A stretch of DNA of 38,936 nt from a candidate division WWE3 bacterium (GCA_027002375.1 JALWZX010000065.1:1-38936); one strand, 5' to 3'. Counted from the stretch's first letter, positions 9,293 to 20,012 are shown. The notes: a model not told the origin generated them from the letters alone. Numbers and translations: made by a program.

Positions 9293-11971
9293 ATGCGGTT
9301 AAAAGACATAAATAATATTTTAATAATACTTGTTATTCTGATTGCTCTTAGTGTTAATCAGGTTCTAATTGCACAAGATGTAAATTACGACGTTCTAAAA
9401 TATGCAAATGCACAAGAGATAAGTGATCAGATTCAACAAAATAATGATGAGATTGCAGTTGATATTCCAGCCGAGGTAAAAGAATCTGCAGATGAATTGG
9501 TGAAAAGTAAGAATACTACAGAAAGTAATTTTGATCCAGAACTTAAAACGCATGTTTCTGATGAGTTTGTCACAGTTTATAAGCGTAATGGTAAGTATAA
9601 AATCAGCTATACTCTTGGTGAAGGTTCTAACCTTGGAGTTCCTCATAAATCTGCATATAAAAAAATAGAAGATAATATTTACCAGTATGATAATGTTTAC
9701 GATGGTATAGATTTGAGATTTACAAAAAGTAATTCAGATGTATTAGAGGAATTCATTGTTGATTCAAAAGAAAAAGCTTTAGAGATTACAGAATTGCCTG
9801 AAATAGTTTCACATGATGGTTTATATTATGAAACGAATTTTGATGGCTCAATAACATTCAGAGATGAAAATACCACAGAAGTAATTTTTTCTATACCGAA
9901 GCCGGTAATGTATGAGCTAAATGATAAGGATGATGATAATTACGGTTTGCACTACGAAATTTACAAAAAGAACGACAAAACATATTTAGTAAAAGTAATC
10001 GATAAACAAGGTAGAGAATGGTTAGCAGATTCAAATCGACAATACCCAATTGTTGTAGATGCAACTACCGTAGATACATCTACATCTGTTAACGCGACTG
10101 TATATTCTTTTCAAAGGAAAATTTGGTTTGACGGTCAAAGGTATTGGGTTTCATTTTATAGTTATGGGGATACAAGATTAGAATTTTGGTATTCAGAAGA
10201 TGGAACAAGTTGGACAGAAAATACAAGTGCGAGATTATCGTATGCTAATTATGATTATTCAATTGTTCCAAGCAGTGGATATCTATATATAGCATATACT
10301 AGGTCAAATGATATTAGGTTGCGAAAAGCCAAAGACTACCCATCTGGTTTGTTTTCGTGGGATACCGAAGTTACCATTTTCGATGGAACCGGTAGTACTA
10401 ATGCTTATAGATACCCAAATGTCTCGGTTAGTCCCAATGGAAACGTTTTTGTTACTGCAAGGCATTATATAGAAACGTCAGCAACAATTACAGATGTAAC
10501 AGAAGACGGAACTGTGGATTCCTGGGGTGGTCAAGATACGAGCTCAGATTATTTTGGATTTGGTAGGCAAAAGTTCATATGGTGGTATTATCAAGAAAGA
10601 GGCTATATTGAATGGAATGTCGCATCAAAATTACCGTATGATGCTAATATTACAGATGTTGATTTTACGTATCATGGTTATCAAAGGGATTATGACGGTC
10701 AAATTAGAGATTTGAAAACATACAGGCCATCTACGTCATCTGCGAGTGATATATACTCTGATGCAGGTGGTGGAACAACCTATATTAACCCTTCTAACTT
10801 TCCACAAGTAGCGTCAAATCAAACAGTTGACCTTGGAACAACAGCTGATTCTGATCTAGAAGGACAATTGTCTAGCGGGTGGTTTGCAATTGGAGTGAGG
10901 TGTGATACTGAGGGGTCAGGTACAGGTAGATCGCTTATATATTCTGAAGATAATACTAGCTCGAATCCAGCGCCAAGGTTAAGTGTTCAATATAATGAAT
11001 ATCAAATTGTCTCTAAAAAAAGTACATATTCAGATAACATAACAACGTGGGATTCCACAGTAACCTTAGATCACTCAAGTACAAGTTATAATACAAGTGC
11101 AATTGTTCCATTAGCTAGTGGTAAAATGTATGCAGTTTGGCAAAAGGGAAACGATCTGAAAGGTGCGATTTATAACGGTACAAGTTGGGGTTCTACGTCT
11201 ACCATTGTTTCAGGTGGAATTGCCAGCGGAACTAGCAGTATATCTGTAGTTAGTGTCCCGAGTAAAGATGATGTTCACGTGGCATATATATCAAACTCTG
11301 GTGGTTATATTAGATACATATACTATAATGGGTCTTCGTGGGGGTCATATGTAACGTTAGATGGCACAGGAACAAACTACACACCAGTAATATCAGTAGA
11401 TACTAATAGAAATGACAATGTTCATGTTGCATGGATTCGCAACAATCAGACTATATATTATAAACGCGGTGTATCACCATATGCTAGCGCCAATTTTACA
11501 AGCACTGCTGATACGATTGAAAGTACTGGAACTAATAAATGGTTAACGACAACATTCGATACGCGTGATACCAATGATTTCATAATACTCGCATGGACAG
11601 AGGGATCCTCTTCGCCTTATAATATTAAATGGTACAAAAGATCTTTATATCAACCAGGCAATTGCGTATTAGATGAGAATTCGAGTAGGGATCAAGTAAT
11701 CATTAATTGGATCGATACAAACAACCAAGAAAAACATTACATATTGCAAAAAAGTACTAATGAAGGTGCTTATTCTACTATTGGTACATTAAATGCTAAT
11801 ACCACCTCTTATACTGATACAAGTGTTTCAACTGGAAATTCGTATCAGTACAAGGTATATGCAACTGATGACGTAAATGAATCATACGCATGCTATACTT
11901 CTAAGTTAACATTTGCTACTAGTAGTTTCGGTTTTGAAGGTGTCAAACTAGAAGGTTTAGAAATTAATTAG
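9293..11971 (+). CDS. Secreted 892-aa beta-propeller / DNRLRE-like / Fn3 protein
   Basis: A signal peptide (hydrophobic core about residues 9-26) is followed by a domain at about 90-258 with VYDGIDLRFT...EEFIV...YPIVVDAT, the pattern seen in front of DNRLRE repeats in secreted Rhs- and adhesin-like proteins. Residues about 265-395 and 570-785 look like sialidase-type propeller strands (VHVAYI, VHVAWIRN, GSSWGS). Between them, at about 397-568, sits a DNRLRE-like beta domain (RGYIEWNV...LPYDANITDVDF...). An Fn3-like domain (about 787-875) closes the protein. It starts 15 nt after the stop of the giant fibre gene, so the two are probably co-transcribed. No Shine-Dalgarno is visible. No catalytic residues could be assigned; a surface adhesin or glycan-binding role is inference. 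Confidence 0.75.
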   Translation: MRLKDINNILIILVILIALSVNQVLIAQDVNYDVLKYANAQEISDQIQQNNDEIAVDIPAEVKESADELVKSKNTTESNFDPELKTHVSDEFVTVYKRNGKYKISYTLGEGSNLGVPHKSAYKKIEDNIYQYDNVYDGIDLRFTKSNSDVLEEFIVDSKEKALEITELPEIVSHDGLYYETNFDGSITFRDENTTEVIFSIPKPVMYELNDKDDDNYGLHYEIYKKNDKTYLVKVIDKQGREWLADSNRQYPIVVDATTVDTSTSVNATVYSFQRKIWFDGQRYWVSFYSYGDTRLEFWYSEDGTSWTENTSARLSYANYDYSIVPSSGYLYIAYTRSNDIRLRKAKDYPSGLFSWDTEVTIFDGTGSTNAYRYPNVSVSPNGNVFVTARHYIETSATITDVTEDGTVDSWGGQDTSSDYFGFGRQKFIWWYYQERGYIEWNVASKLPYDANITDVDFTYHGYQRDYDGQIRDLKTYRPSTSSASDIYSDAGGGTTYINPSNFPQVASNQTVDLGTTADSDLEGQLSSGWFAIGVRCDTEGSGTGRSLIYSEDNTSSNPAPRLSVQYNEYQIVSKKSTYSDNITTWDSTVTLDHSSTSYNTSAIVPLASGKMYAVWQKGNDLKGAIYNGTSWGSTSTIVSGGIASGTSSISVVSVPSKDDVHVAYISNSGGYIRYIYYNGSSWGSYVTLDGTGTNYTPVISVDTNRNDNVHVAWIRNNQTIYYKRGVSPYASANFTSTADTIESTGTNKWLTTTFDTRDTNDFIILAWTEGSSSPYNIKWYKRSLYQPGNCVLDENSSRDQVIINWIDTNNQEKHYILQKSTNEGAYSTIGTLNANTTSYTDTSVSTGNSYQYKVYATDDVNESYACYTSKLTFATSSFGFEGVKLEGLEIN

Positions 11972-12009
11972 TATGCTTGGTGGAAATTAACCTAATTTTT
12001 GGTTTATTG

Positions 12010-15000
12010 TTAGGTGTCACTTGTAGCTACTATGTAATTACCTCCTGTATAGCTACCTTCACCTAAAACTGAAGGTATCTTAATACCCCAGTAGATTGTT
12101 GTAGATGAATTTGATGGTGATTGTGTTGATTTAGGCAAACTTATATCGACAACAGATGAAGTTGTTGATAATTGTGTGCCAGATCCATAAGTAAAGGTAG
12201 ATGTTGAATATTCTTGGTTATTAGCTGGTATTGTATCACCACTACAAGTAGGGTAGGTTGTGCACATATCATCACCAGAAAGATCTACATCAATAGATTG
12301 ATTGCCTGTATTTGTTACAGTTGTAGTTTGATTTGTTGACCCAGAGTCGTCGCCCGCTAACATAAAACCGTAAGATAAAGAAGAGTCAGTAGATAAGGCT
12401 AAAAGACTATTTACATCTGTAATGTCAGAACTACTTAAATTGTCGGCATTTTTTCCAGCCTGATCTGTTGCTTTTATATATCCAAGCCAATATTCTGTAG
12501 CATAAGTTCCAGTATCAGTTGCATCAGCGAAGAACTGTATATCTGCTGAGCAAGTAGCTGTACATGAGCTTCCTGAACAATTTGATAAATTACAATTTGT
12601 ATCTGCATAGCAATTTTCATCATTTGTGGTACAGCTACTTGCTCCTGTTACACCTGATCTAAATAACTTTCCGGTTACAGTATCAATGTCAGAATATCCG
12701 TCTGGATCTGTGACTGTAGCTGTCCAAGTTACAGTTTTGGTAGAACCCTCACTTAAATCAATGTCATTACCTGAATTTACATCAACTGTTGTTACAGTTG
12801 GTAATTGGTTAGTCTTAAATTCTTGAATCTTAGACCAAGCTCCAGCAACACCGCCTGAGTCCCAAAACCTAATGCGCCAATAGTAAGTGCTACCATCAGA
12901 TAGAGCAGATCCACCGTAAGAAATATCACTCGATCTAGAATCTTCAGACAATGACGATATTGAGGTTTTACCACTATCCCACATTTCTGGTGTGTCAGTC
13001 CAATCATTATCATTACCAACTTGTATCTGATAATAACTTGAGGTTTCCCCGGTATCATCGTCATCAAAGATAGCTGAAAAAACAGGCGCAGATATTCCCG
13101 TGGCAGGTGATGTTTGTCCGTTTTGTGCTGATGTGTTATTGCAGTATGGTGTTTGTGGTGGATTCGGTCTAGGTGAAAACAAAGAACTTAGGTTTACACC
13201 AGTTAAACCATACGAATTCCCAATAAATATATCGTCACCACCATTATCACCTTCATCTAATTGTCTAAAATCTATTGTGTCGTTAGCAGTTAAACTAAAA
13301 ATACCACTACCAGACCAACCCCCATCAAATGTATCGGCAGTACCTTGATCGCCCCTAATATATGTTCCTGTATTTCCCAATGGCGAAATTGTATCATTTA
13401 TGTAAAATATACCAGCCGAAGTAAGCCGTGCTGTGCCGGTTGTTCTGTTAGTTCTTGCGCCACTTGTGAATATATATTTATCAGTTTTCAAAACAGTTGT
13501 TTTGCTATTAGATAAGGAGAAAGAAAATGATCCTGTACTTTGTGTATCTACCGTATCGAAGGTAATTATTTCATTACGTCCACCAATATCTTGACTTCCA
13601 GCATTTTCATGTATTTGCAAATAATCCGCGTAATTAGGCAATTGAACAATGGCTATACCAGTTTTTGAGGATATCGTTTGTGTGCTATATGCCGAATATG
13701 CACCAGTTGCTCCCCATTCTAATCTTAAGACGTCGTCCTTATTCGCTTTTATTATAGTCATGTTTGATGTCGCACCCTCAGTAATTCCGTCGGTACCCCT
13801 TATATACACATAGTCAAATGATTGAGGTATAGCAGTGCCATTTAGGCTTAAATCTGAAGTAGCGCTAGTTCTGTTTGTTGCACCATCAATACCGATATTA
13901 TAAGTAATTAGATAGTAGCCAGCTTCTTTCAGCACAATTTGCTCTGGGTTAGTTGAAGTACTATGGCCATAAACATTTGTGTCAGAATTTTCTATCGATG
14001 TTGTAAAATTAATATTTTGTTTTGATGTGGAAGTCGACTGATTATCTTGTCCTTGCAGTTTTAAATAATTCCAATTGTCATCTAATTTTAAGATCCAAAG
14101 TGACGATCTGTTAGCAACAAGTGTATGTGATGCGCTATTAGTGCCAGATCTAATAATTTCTACTCTAAAATTATCGTTCAAATCTGCATTAGCAACTCCA
14201 TAACCATATGTATAATATCTATCGTTATTCGCATTGCGTCTATAACCCTGACCGTGACCCAACAAACCTTCAGTTCCACCTAACAAAACTCTTGATAGAT
14301 AACTTATTCTGTTTCCGTATGTATCGTTCCTTGCAACTACTACATAACCAAATAAAAAATGTCCACTGTCGTTAAATAAAACATCTATATCGTTGGCATT
14401 TTGTGTAAATGCAGAATCTTCTGTTACTTGTGAATTAAAAGGCACACCAGTATAAGATGTATTATTAGTATCATGTGTACCGCTCGTGTCCCTATAAATT
14501 CCCATATTACCAGTTGAATCAAAATTAGATGCCATACTAAATTGTTGTGTGGTAGACCAAGAACCCTCACCACCTCTGTTATCCCAAAACTTAATACGCC
14601 AGTAATATGTATTACCCTCACTTAGTGAAGTACCAGAATAAATTATGTCATCACATCGAGTATTCTCGCTACAAGCGCTTTGTGAAGTTTTACTACTATC
14701 CCACATTTCTGCAGAAGTCCAATCTGTATCTGTACCAACTTGAATTTGGTAATAAACTGCAGTATCAGAAGTATTGGTGTCATCAAATATTGCAGAAAAA
14801 GCTGGTGTAGAATCGGTTAAATTTGTAACAGGCGATGCCTGGCCACTCTGTGCTGTATTATTATTACAATAAGGCGTTTGTGGTGCATTTGGATTATCGT
14901 TTGAGGCTGTACTAAATTGCTGATTAGCAGACCATGTACCCTCGCCACCCTGATCATCCCAAAATTTAATACGCCAATAATATGTTGAGCCAGCAGTTAG

Positions 15001-16788
15001 AGATGAACCATCGTAGATAATGTCTGATGATCTAGTATTTTCGTCTACTGGTGAGCTAAATAAAGTTTTATTACTGTTCCACATTTCTGCAGAAGTCCAA
15101 TCTGTATCTGTACCGACTTGAATTTGGTAATATTTCGCTTGATCTGATGTATCGTCATCGTCAAAAATAGCAGAAAATGCAGGTGTAGGGTCAACCAAAC
15201 CAGAAACAGGAGTAGCCTGTCCAGTTTGAGCACTATTATCGTTTGCATAAGGCGTTTGTGGTGCATTTGGAGCGTTGTTAGGGGGAACATATGGAAATAT
15301 TGTATCTAGGTTTATTGCATCTAAGCCAATTGCATTAGCAACGAACTTATCATTGTTTCCGTTGTCGCCTTCATCTATTTGTCTAAAGGTAACAGCGTCA
15401 TTTGTCGATAAATCAAATAAGCCAGCAGCAGACCATCCGCCATCAAAAGTATCAGGTGTGCTTTGATCACCTCTTACATACATACCAGTATTACCAACAG
15501 GTTGAACAGTGCCATTTATATAAAACCTGCCAGCAGATAGTAATCTTGTTGTTCCAGAGGTTCTATTGCTTCTTGCGCCAGACATGAAAAGGTATGTTCC
15601 ATCTTGTTGAATAGTGGCAGTACCTGTAGAAGTACTAAACGAAAAAGATGTTGAGTCCGCTTCGTCTGAAGTATCAAAAAGTATAGTGTTATTTAATCCT
15701 CCAACATCTTGAGTTCCACTTGTATCATGTGTTATTAAGTAATCGCCATCATCAGGTAGTTTAACAATTGCAATAAATGTTCTATCAGATCTCGTTTGAG
15801 TTCCATATGCACCAACAGCACCAGTTGCGCCCCATTCTAAAGTCAAAACATCGTTGGCAGATGCATTAATAATAGACATATTTGTAGCCGTGCCGTGTGT
15901 TGTTGAATTTAAGTATCGAATGTAAGAATAATCATATGATTGTGGTACAGCTGTTCCATTTAATGCTAAGTTAGTTGTTATAGAGGTTCTATTGGCCGCT
16001 CCATCAACACCAACAGAGTAGGTTACTAGATAATGGCCCGCAGTTTTTAAAGTAATTTGGTTTGAGTTTGTTGAAGTACTATGTCCAAAAGTATCCGTAT
16101 CCGTATTTTCAACAGATGTAGTAAAATTTATATCTTGTTTTGATGTGGAAGTCGATTGATTGTTTTGTCCCTGCAGTTTTAAATAAGCCCAACTTTCGCG
16201 TAGTTTAACGATCCAAAAAGACGAATGATTTGCTTCTAGTACATGTGATGCTGTGTTCGCCCCTTGCCTTATGATTTCAACTCTAATATCATCATTAGAG
16301 CTAACATTAACAATGCCATAACCATAAGCATAATATCTATCTGTTGTAGCGCTTCTTCTATAACCTTGACCATGCCCTGATAAGTTTTCAGTGCCACCGA
16401 CGGTTACTCTAGATAAATAAGAGATACGATTACCATATGAATCATTTCTGGCTTGCACAGAATAACCAAACAAATAGTGGCCAGCATCGCCTAAATCAAC
16501 ATCAATGTCATTAGCATCTTGTGTAAACGCTGATTCCTGAGTTTGCTGATAATTAAAAGGTACGCCTGTATAAGAAGCATTATCTGTGTCATGAGTTCCA
16601 TTTGTGTCAACATAAATAGCATAATCACCATCAGTTGCAAAAACCGTAGTGGCAAAAATACCGGTAAATAGGGTAATAACAAGAAAAAATAATAAAGCAC
16701 TGTAAATTATTCTATATTTAGAAATTTGTAATTTTAAAATATGCTTTAAAAAAGCATTAAACCAATAACACCTCAGGCAGGAATTCAT
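12010..16788 (-). CDS. Secreted 1592-aa protein of duplicated C1q-like and Fn3-like modules
   Basis: A signal/membrane segment lies at about residues 28-51. The order is then three C1q/TNF-like jelly-roll modules (about 55-200, 201-345, 348-500), two Fn3-like modules (505-628, 632-755; TPAFSAIFDD...YYQIQVGTDTDW...YYWRIKFWD), three more jelly-roll modules (760-905, 906-1052, 1055-1203), one Fn3-like module (1208-1326) and a C-terminal Cys-containing module (1327-1592). The second jelly-roll triplet is a clear duplicate of the first. The C-terminal module is homologous to the end of the 557-aa protein at 20013. The start is uncertain: the ATG gives a 27-residue n-region with Cys, and a TGTTAAAAT box lies only 3 nt before it, but no alternative start codon occurs before the hydrophobic stretch. 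It is the last gene of the surface series, 158 nt after glgA. Function is probably adhesion or surface structure (inference). Confidence 0.75.
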   Translation of the reverse strand: MNSCLRCYWFNAFLKHILKLQISKYRIIYSALLFFLVITLFTGIFATTVFATDGDYAIYVDTNGTHDTDNASYTGVPFNYQQTQESAFTQDANDIDVDLGDAGHYLFGYSVQARNDSYGNRISYLSRVTVGGTENLSGHGQGYRRSATTDRYYAYGYGIVNVSSNDDIRVEIIRQGANTASHVLEANHSSFWIVKLRESWAYLKLQGQNNQSTSTSKQDINFTTSVENTDTDTFGHSTSTNSNQITLKTAGHYLVTYSVGVDGAANRTSITTNLALNGTAVPQSYDYSYIRYLNSTTHGTATNMSIINASANDVLTLEWGATGAVGAYGTQTRSDRTFIAIVKLPDDGDYLITHDTSGTQDVGGLNNTILFDTSDEADSTSFSFSTSTGTATIQQDGTYLFMSGARSNRTSGTTRLLSAGRFYINGTVQPVGNTGMYVRGDQSTPDTFDGGWSAAGLFDLSTNDAVTFRQIDEGDNGNNDKFVANAIGLDAINLDTIFPYVPPNNAPNAPQTPYANDNSAQTGQATPVSGLVDPTPAFSAIFDDDDTSDQAKYYQIQVGTDTDWTSAEMWNSNKTLFSSPVDENTRSSDIIYDGSSLTAGSTYYWRIKFWDDQGGEGTWSANQQFSTASNDNPNAPQTPYCNNNTAQSGQASPVTNLTDSTPAFSAIFDDTNTSDTAVYYQIQVGTDTDWTSAEMWDSSKTSQSACSENTRCDDIIYSGTSLSEGNTYYWRIKFWDNRGGEGSWSTTQQFSMASNFDSTGNMGIYRDTSGTHDTNNTSYTGVPFNSQVTEDSAFTQNANDIDVLFNDSGHFLFGYVVVARNDTYGNRISYLSRVLLGGTEGLLGHGQGYRRNANNDRYYTYGYGVANADLNDNFRVEIIRSGTNSASHTLVANRSSLWILKLDDNWNYLKLQGQDNQSTSTSKQNINFTTSIENSDTNVYGHSTSTNPEQIVLKEAGYYLITYNIGIDGATNRTSATSDLSLNGTAIPQSFDYVYIRGTDGITEGATSNMTIIKANKDDVLRLEWGATGAYSAYSTQTISSKTGIAIVQLPNYADYLQIHENAGSQDIGGRNEIITFDTVDTQSTGSFSFSLSNSKTTVLKTDKYIFTSGARTNRTTGTARLTSAGIFYINDTISPLGNTGTYIRGDQGTADTFDGGWSGSGIFSLTANDTIDFRQLDEGDNGGDDIFIGNSYGLTGVNLSSLFSPRPNPPQTPYCNNTSAQNGQTSPATGISAPVFSAIFDDDDTGETSSYYQIQVGNDNDWTDTPEMWDSGKTSISSLSEDSRSSDISYGGSALSDGSTYYWRIRFWDSGGVAGAWSKIQEFKTNQLPTVTTVDVNSGNDIDLSEGSTKTVTWTATVTDPDGYSDIDTVTGKLFRSGVTGASSCTTNDENCYADTNCNLSNCSGSSCTATCSADIQFFADATDTGTYATEYWLGYIKATDQAGKNADNLSSSDITDVNSLLALSTDSSLSYGFMLAGDDSGSTNQTTTVTNTGNQSIDVDLSGDDMCTTYPTCSGDTIPANNQEYSTSTFTYGSGTQLSTTSSVVDISLPKSTQSPSNSSTTIYWGIKIPSVLGEGSYTGGNYIVATSDT

Positions 16789-16860
16789 AATACTATTTTA
16801 ACAGAAAAAAAAGGTGAATGTATGAGAAATGTTACTTCAATTATGTAATAATACCTATAA

Positions 16861-16952
16861 TTTATTATCGCCAAACTTAAAACCATGCACGTTAGTGCGT
16901 GGTTAGGGTTAGCGATAAGAAACCACGGGCTTTAGCCAGTGGAGTTTCATAA
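16861..16952. mobile_element. Paired-hairpin element resembling IS200/IS605 ends, copy 1 (decayed)
   Basis: A 92-bp copy of the element at 30725-30834. It has two hairpins with TTTA/GTTA loops: ACCATGCAC/GTGCGTGGT (one T-G wobble) and CCACGGGC/GCCAGTGG (one mismatch). The shared outer flanks are TTTATTATCG on the left and GTTTCATAA on the right. It lacks 18 bp present between the hairpins of copy 2. It carries no transposase, so it looks like a non-autonomous derivative. The right edge overlaps the last Leu codon and TGA stop of glgA (minus strand). Confidence 0.65.
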
Positions 16953-18420
16953 CGCCAATGTTTTCTTATATAACATAGTATATTTTTGGGCGCTTTTGTT
17001 CCAGCTAAAGTCTTGGTTAACACAATTATTTACCATTGATGCCCATTTATTCTTATCAGACGAATACGTCACAAAAGCGCGCTGTAATGCATTTAATAAT
17101 GCATCAGAAGAAAGATCATCGAATGTAAATCCCGTTGTATTGTCGTGAACTGTATCATACAGTCCCCCAGTTGCTCGAACAACTGGTACTGAACCATATT
17201 TCATTGCAATCATTTGAGTTAGTCCGCATGGTTCAAATCTTGATGGAATTACAAACATGTCACTTGCTGAATAGATTTTTCTAGCTAAATCTTCTGAAAA
17301 TGTTATATTAGGGCTGTAGTCCTGTGTAAATTGTGGGTGTGTTTCTTTAAAATCTTTAAATAAAGCTTCTAATTGTGGATCTCCTGTGCCTAGTAAAACA
17401 AATTGATATCCCATTTCTAATATTTCTGGTAATTTATCTGCGATCAAGTCTAAGCCTTTTTGATCAGCTAAACGGCTGATTGCCGCCAAAATCGGTTTAT
17501 TTGGGTTTACATCTAATCCTAGATCCATTTGCAATCGTGCCTTGTTTTCTGCTTTTCCTTCTTTAACATTAGCCTTAGAATAGTTTTTATATATCATTTT
17601 GTCTGTTAAAGGGTTAAACACTTCGTAACTTATGCCGTTTAGAATTCCAATAATTCTTGATTCTCTTGCCTTCAAAATTTCGTCTAACCCTTCGCCATAT
17701 TCTGGTGTCAATATTTCTTTGGCATAATGCTCTGAAACAGTTGTAATAAAATCAGCACCAACAATGCCTTGCAATACAAAATCTAGATTATCATCGGCTG
17801 TGTCCCATTTAACGGTTTGATTTGTTGCAATATCTATGCCAACTTTTTCAGCAACATCTATGCTACTAAAACCTTGGTAAGCAAGATTATGTATAGTAAA
17901 AACTGTTCTTGGTAAGCCAGTTGTATTGTACCTATGCGTACTTTGAACTATTTGGGGAACTAAACCTGTGTGCCAGTCATTAAGGTGCATTACATCTGGG
18001 TGAAATATGCTGTCAGGGTAGGTAAACGCATCAGAAATTGTTCTACTAAAAAAGGCGAATCTGATTAACTCGTCCTGTGTGCTAGGCATTGCAGTTGGTG
18101 AATAATATACACCACCATTAGATAAAATTTCTTCATTATATATCAAATAGACCGGCACATCAGTATTTGGAATTACAGTTTCGTAGATGATTACTGAATA
18201 TTCCTTATCCCCATAAGGTGTTTTAAATCGTAACACTTCCTCAGTTTTTATGGTGGAATCATTGTGAATTTTTTCGTGCAGTGGTTTATAATACGGAATT
18301 GCAACTCTAACATCAACGCCTAGTTGCTTCAATGCTATGGGTAAGCTACCAATTACATCAGCGATACCACCGACTTTTACTAATGGGGAACATTCAGAAG
18401 CTGCTATTAATACTTTCATG
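16947..18420 (-). CDS. glgA: Glycogen/starch synthase (GT5 family)
   Basis: Transfers glucose from a nucleotide sugar (usually ADP-glucose in bacteria) to the non-reducing end of alpha-1,4-glucan. Family motifs are all visible: KVGGIADVIG near the N-terminus (nucleotide-sugar binding), HLNDWHTGL, TIHNLAYQG, the TPEYGEGL segment, GILNGISYEVFNP, SRLADQKGLDL, and the C-terminal PSRFEPCGL...YGSVPVVRATGGLYDTV with the conserved Glu. Length, about 490 aa, is normal. I start at the ATG at 18420; a TTG two codons upstream also fits. It follows the 508-aa gene by 14 nt, so it is in an operon with surface proteins rather than with other glg genes. Its stop codon lies inside the paired-hairpin element. 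Confidence 0.96.
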
Positions 18421-18434
18421 GGCAAGTTTTGTCA

Positions 18435-19961
18435 CTATTCGTTACTAGTGTTATCGCTAACCTTTTCTACTGCAGTTTTCTCGGATTCCTTTGTGGTTAT
18501 GGAATTGTCAGTTTTCTTTACTGTTTTTGTTTTTTTCACCTTATAAGTTGGATTTGCTAAATCATTTACAGATTTTACGTTCTCAGCGTTTATCCAACCG
18601 CTTGTTCCGTCTGGTAATAAGATTCCGTACCAACCATTTTGCTCATCAAAGACATCTAATTCTTCACCATCTTTAGCTTCATAAACAACTTTAGAGTTTA
18701 GATCAGGTTTACTATATATATAATAAATTCCTTCGTTTTCAGGACCTGCAACAAATAGGGTAGATGTTGGTACGTTTCTTGTAGCTTCAGTCTCTGCACC
18801 TTTAACTACTTCATCTGTTGGTGTTTTACTTTCATCTACAACATTTTCTTCACCCTTATATTCTGTTGATGTATCTGTAGTAGGAGATATTGTTGTTGTT
18901 GTGTTAAATATTAATTCCTGCGCAGTGTACATTATTACTATTGCATATACCATGTATAACAATATGAATATAAAGATGATATACGGTATGTGGTGTATGG
19001 CATTTACATGCCTTTCAGGATTTTTCTTTATTAAAACAATTATTAATATTAGTAGTAATAGCAATATTATTGCACCTACACCGAGCAACATATACATATT
19101 GTTTTGCACGTATTGAACATATGTAGGAACACTTATTTCTGTACTAGTAATAGTTTGTGTTGGGTTTTCTTCTACAACAGGTTTTTCATTTACCTTAAAA
19201 TACATCTTAGCTTCTCTAATAACATTATCTCCTAGGTATACCTTTGCAACACCGAAATATTCACCTGGGTCAACGTCTGGGTAAAATTCAGCTGAGACTT
19301 CTTGGGTTTTGCCAGGTTCTACACTTTTAATTTCAGTAGCGGTTGCTTTTGTTATTTCATTGTCAGCTAAATCGTAAACAATTAGATTTACTTTTGTTGG
19401 TGCAGATGCCTTATTCCCAACGTTTTCTATGTTCATTGTCAAAATGACAGGTTCACCGTCAACAGCAGGTGTTATTTTCATAGATCTAATAAGCAGATCT
19501 ACTACATCTAATTCAGTAGTAGCTAATGCAACTTGTACTTTTGCGCCTTTAACAATAGATACACCCGATTTTTGTTCTTCTGGTGACATTGCCTTTATTC
19601 TAATTGAACCAGTGTATTTTTGAACCGGCGCATCTTCTGGTACATCAATCACGATTTTTAGGGGAAATCGTTTTTCACCTTTTGGTAGTGTGAATTCTTG
19701 GCCAGGATCGAAGGTAAACCATTGGTCTATGCCTTCAAAATCCACATCCACGACAGCTGTCAGATCTTCAGTTGGGTCAGATCTTGAAATTATTATCGTT
19801 TTTTCATAATGATCTCCCGGTTTTAAATGCCCATTTACTATATCTGACGGACTAATACCGAAACCTGCAAATGACTTTACAGGCAATAAAAATGATATCA
19901 TGAGTAAAATCACTAATACTGAAAAGATTAATTTGAATTTATTTTTGCGTGTTATTTTCAT
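18435..19961 (-). CDS. Membrane-anchored 508-aa protein with beta-sandwich and SH3b domains
   Basis: A signal peptide (residues 1-32, ending SFAGFGISP) is followed by a beta-sandwich (about 33-125) resembling NEW3/WxL-interacting peptidoglycan-binding domains: GISPSDIVNGHLKPGD and EDAPVQKYTGSIRIKA. A second Ig/CARDB-like sandwich spans about 150-258. Two transmembrane helices follow (about 290-312 and 324-346), then a Thr-rich linker and an SH3b-type domain (about 412-464: YSKPDLNSKVV...NGWYGI...GTSGWINAENV), ending in a Lys/Thr/Ser-rich tail. The topology places both the N-terminal sandwiches and the SH3b domain outside the cell, consistent with a protein that holds surface components to the cell wall. 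It lies 51 nt after the 557-aa gene and 14 nt before glgA. Confidence 0.75.
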   Translation of the reverse strand: MKITRKNKFKLIFSVLVILLMISFLLPVKSFAGFGISPSDIVNGHLKPGDHYEKTIIISRSDPTEDLTAVVDVDFEGIDQWFTFDPGQEFTLPKGEKRFPLKIVIDVPEDAPVQKYTGSIRIKAMSPEEQKSGVSIVKGAKVQVALATTELDVVDLLIRSMKITPAVDGEPVILTMNIENVGNKASAPTKVNLIVYDLADNEITKATATEIKSVEPGKTQEVSAEFYPDVDPGEYFGVAKVYLGDNVIREAKMYFKVNEKPVVEENPTQTITSTEISVPTYVQYVQNNMYMLLGVGAIILLLLLILIIVLIKKNPERHVNAIHHIPYIIFIFILLYMVYAIVIMYTAQELIFNTTTTISPTTDTSTEYKGEENVVDESKTPTDEVVKGAETEATRNVPTSTLFVAGPENEGIYYIYSKPDLNSKVVYEAKDGEELDVFDEQNGWYGILLPDGTSGWINAENVKSVNDLANPTYKVKKTKTVKKTDNSITTKESEKTAVEKVSDNTSNE

Positions 19962-20012
19962 ATTTTTATTACCTAATAATACTTTTGATTTCCAAATAAT
20001 TATTTACAAAAA

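Noticed and set aside
11972..12014. Terminator between the converging 892-aa and 1592-aa genes
   Set aside because: Only a 5-bp CCTAA/TTAGG pairing with a long loop is visible and it overlaps a stop codon; too weak to call.
16741..16757. ATGCTTT-AAA-AAAGCAT hairpin near the start of the 1592-aa gene
   Set aside because: It falls within the first codons of an AT-rich stretch; a 7-bp A/T-rich stem there is not convincing as a regulator.
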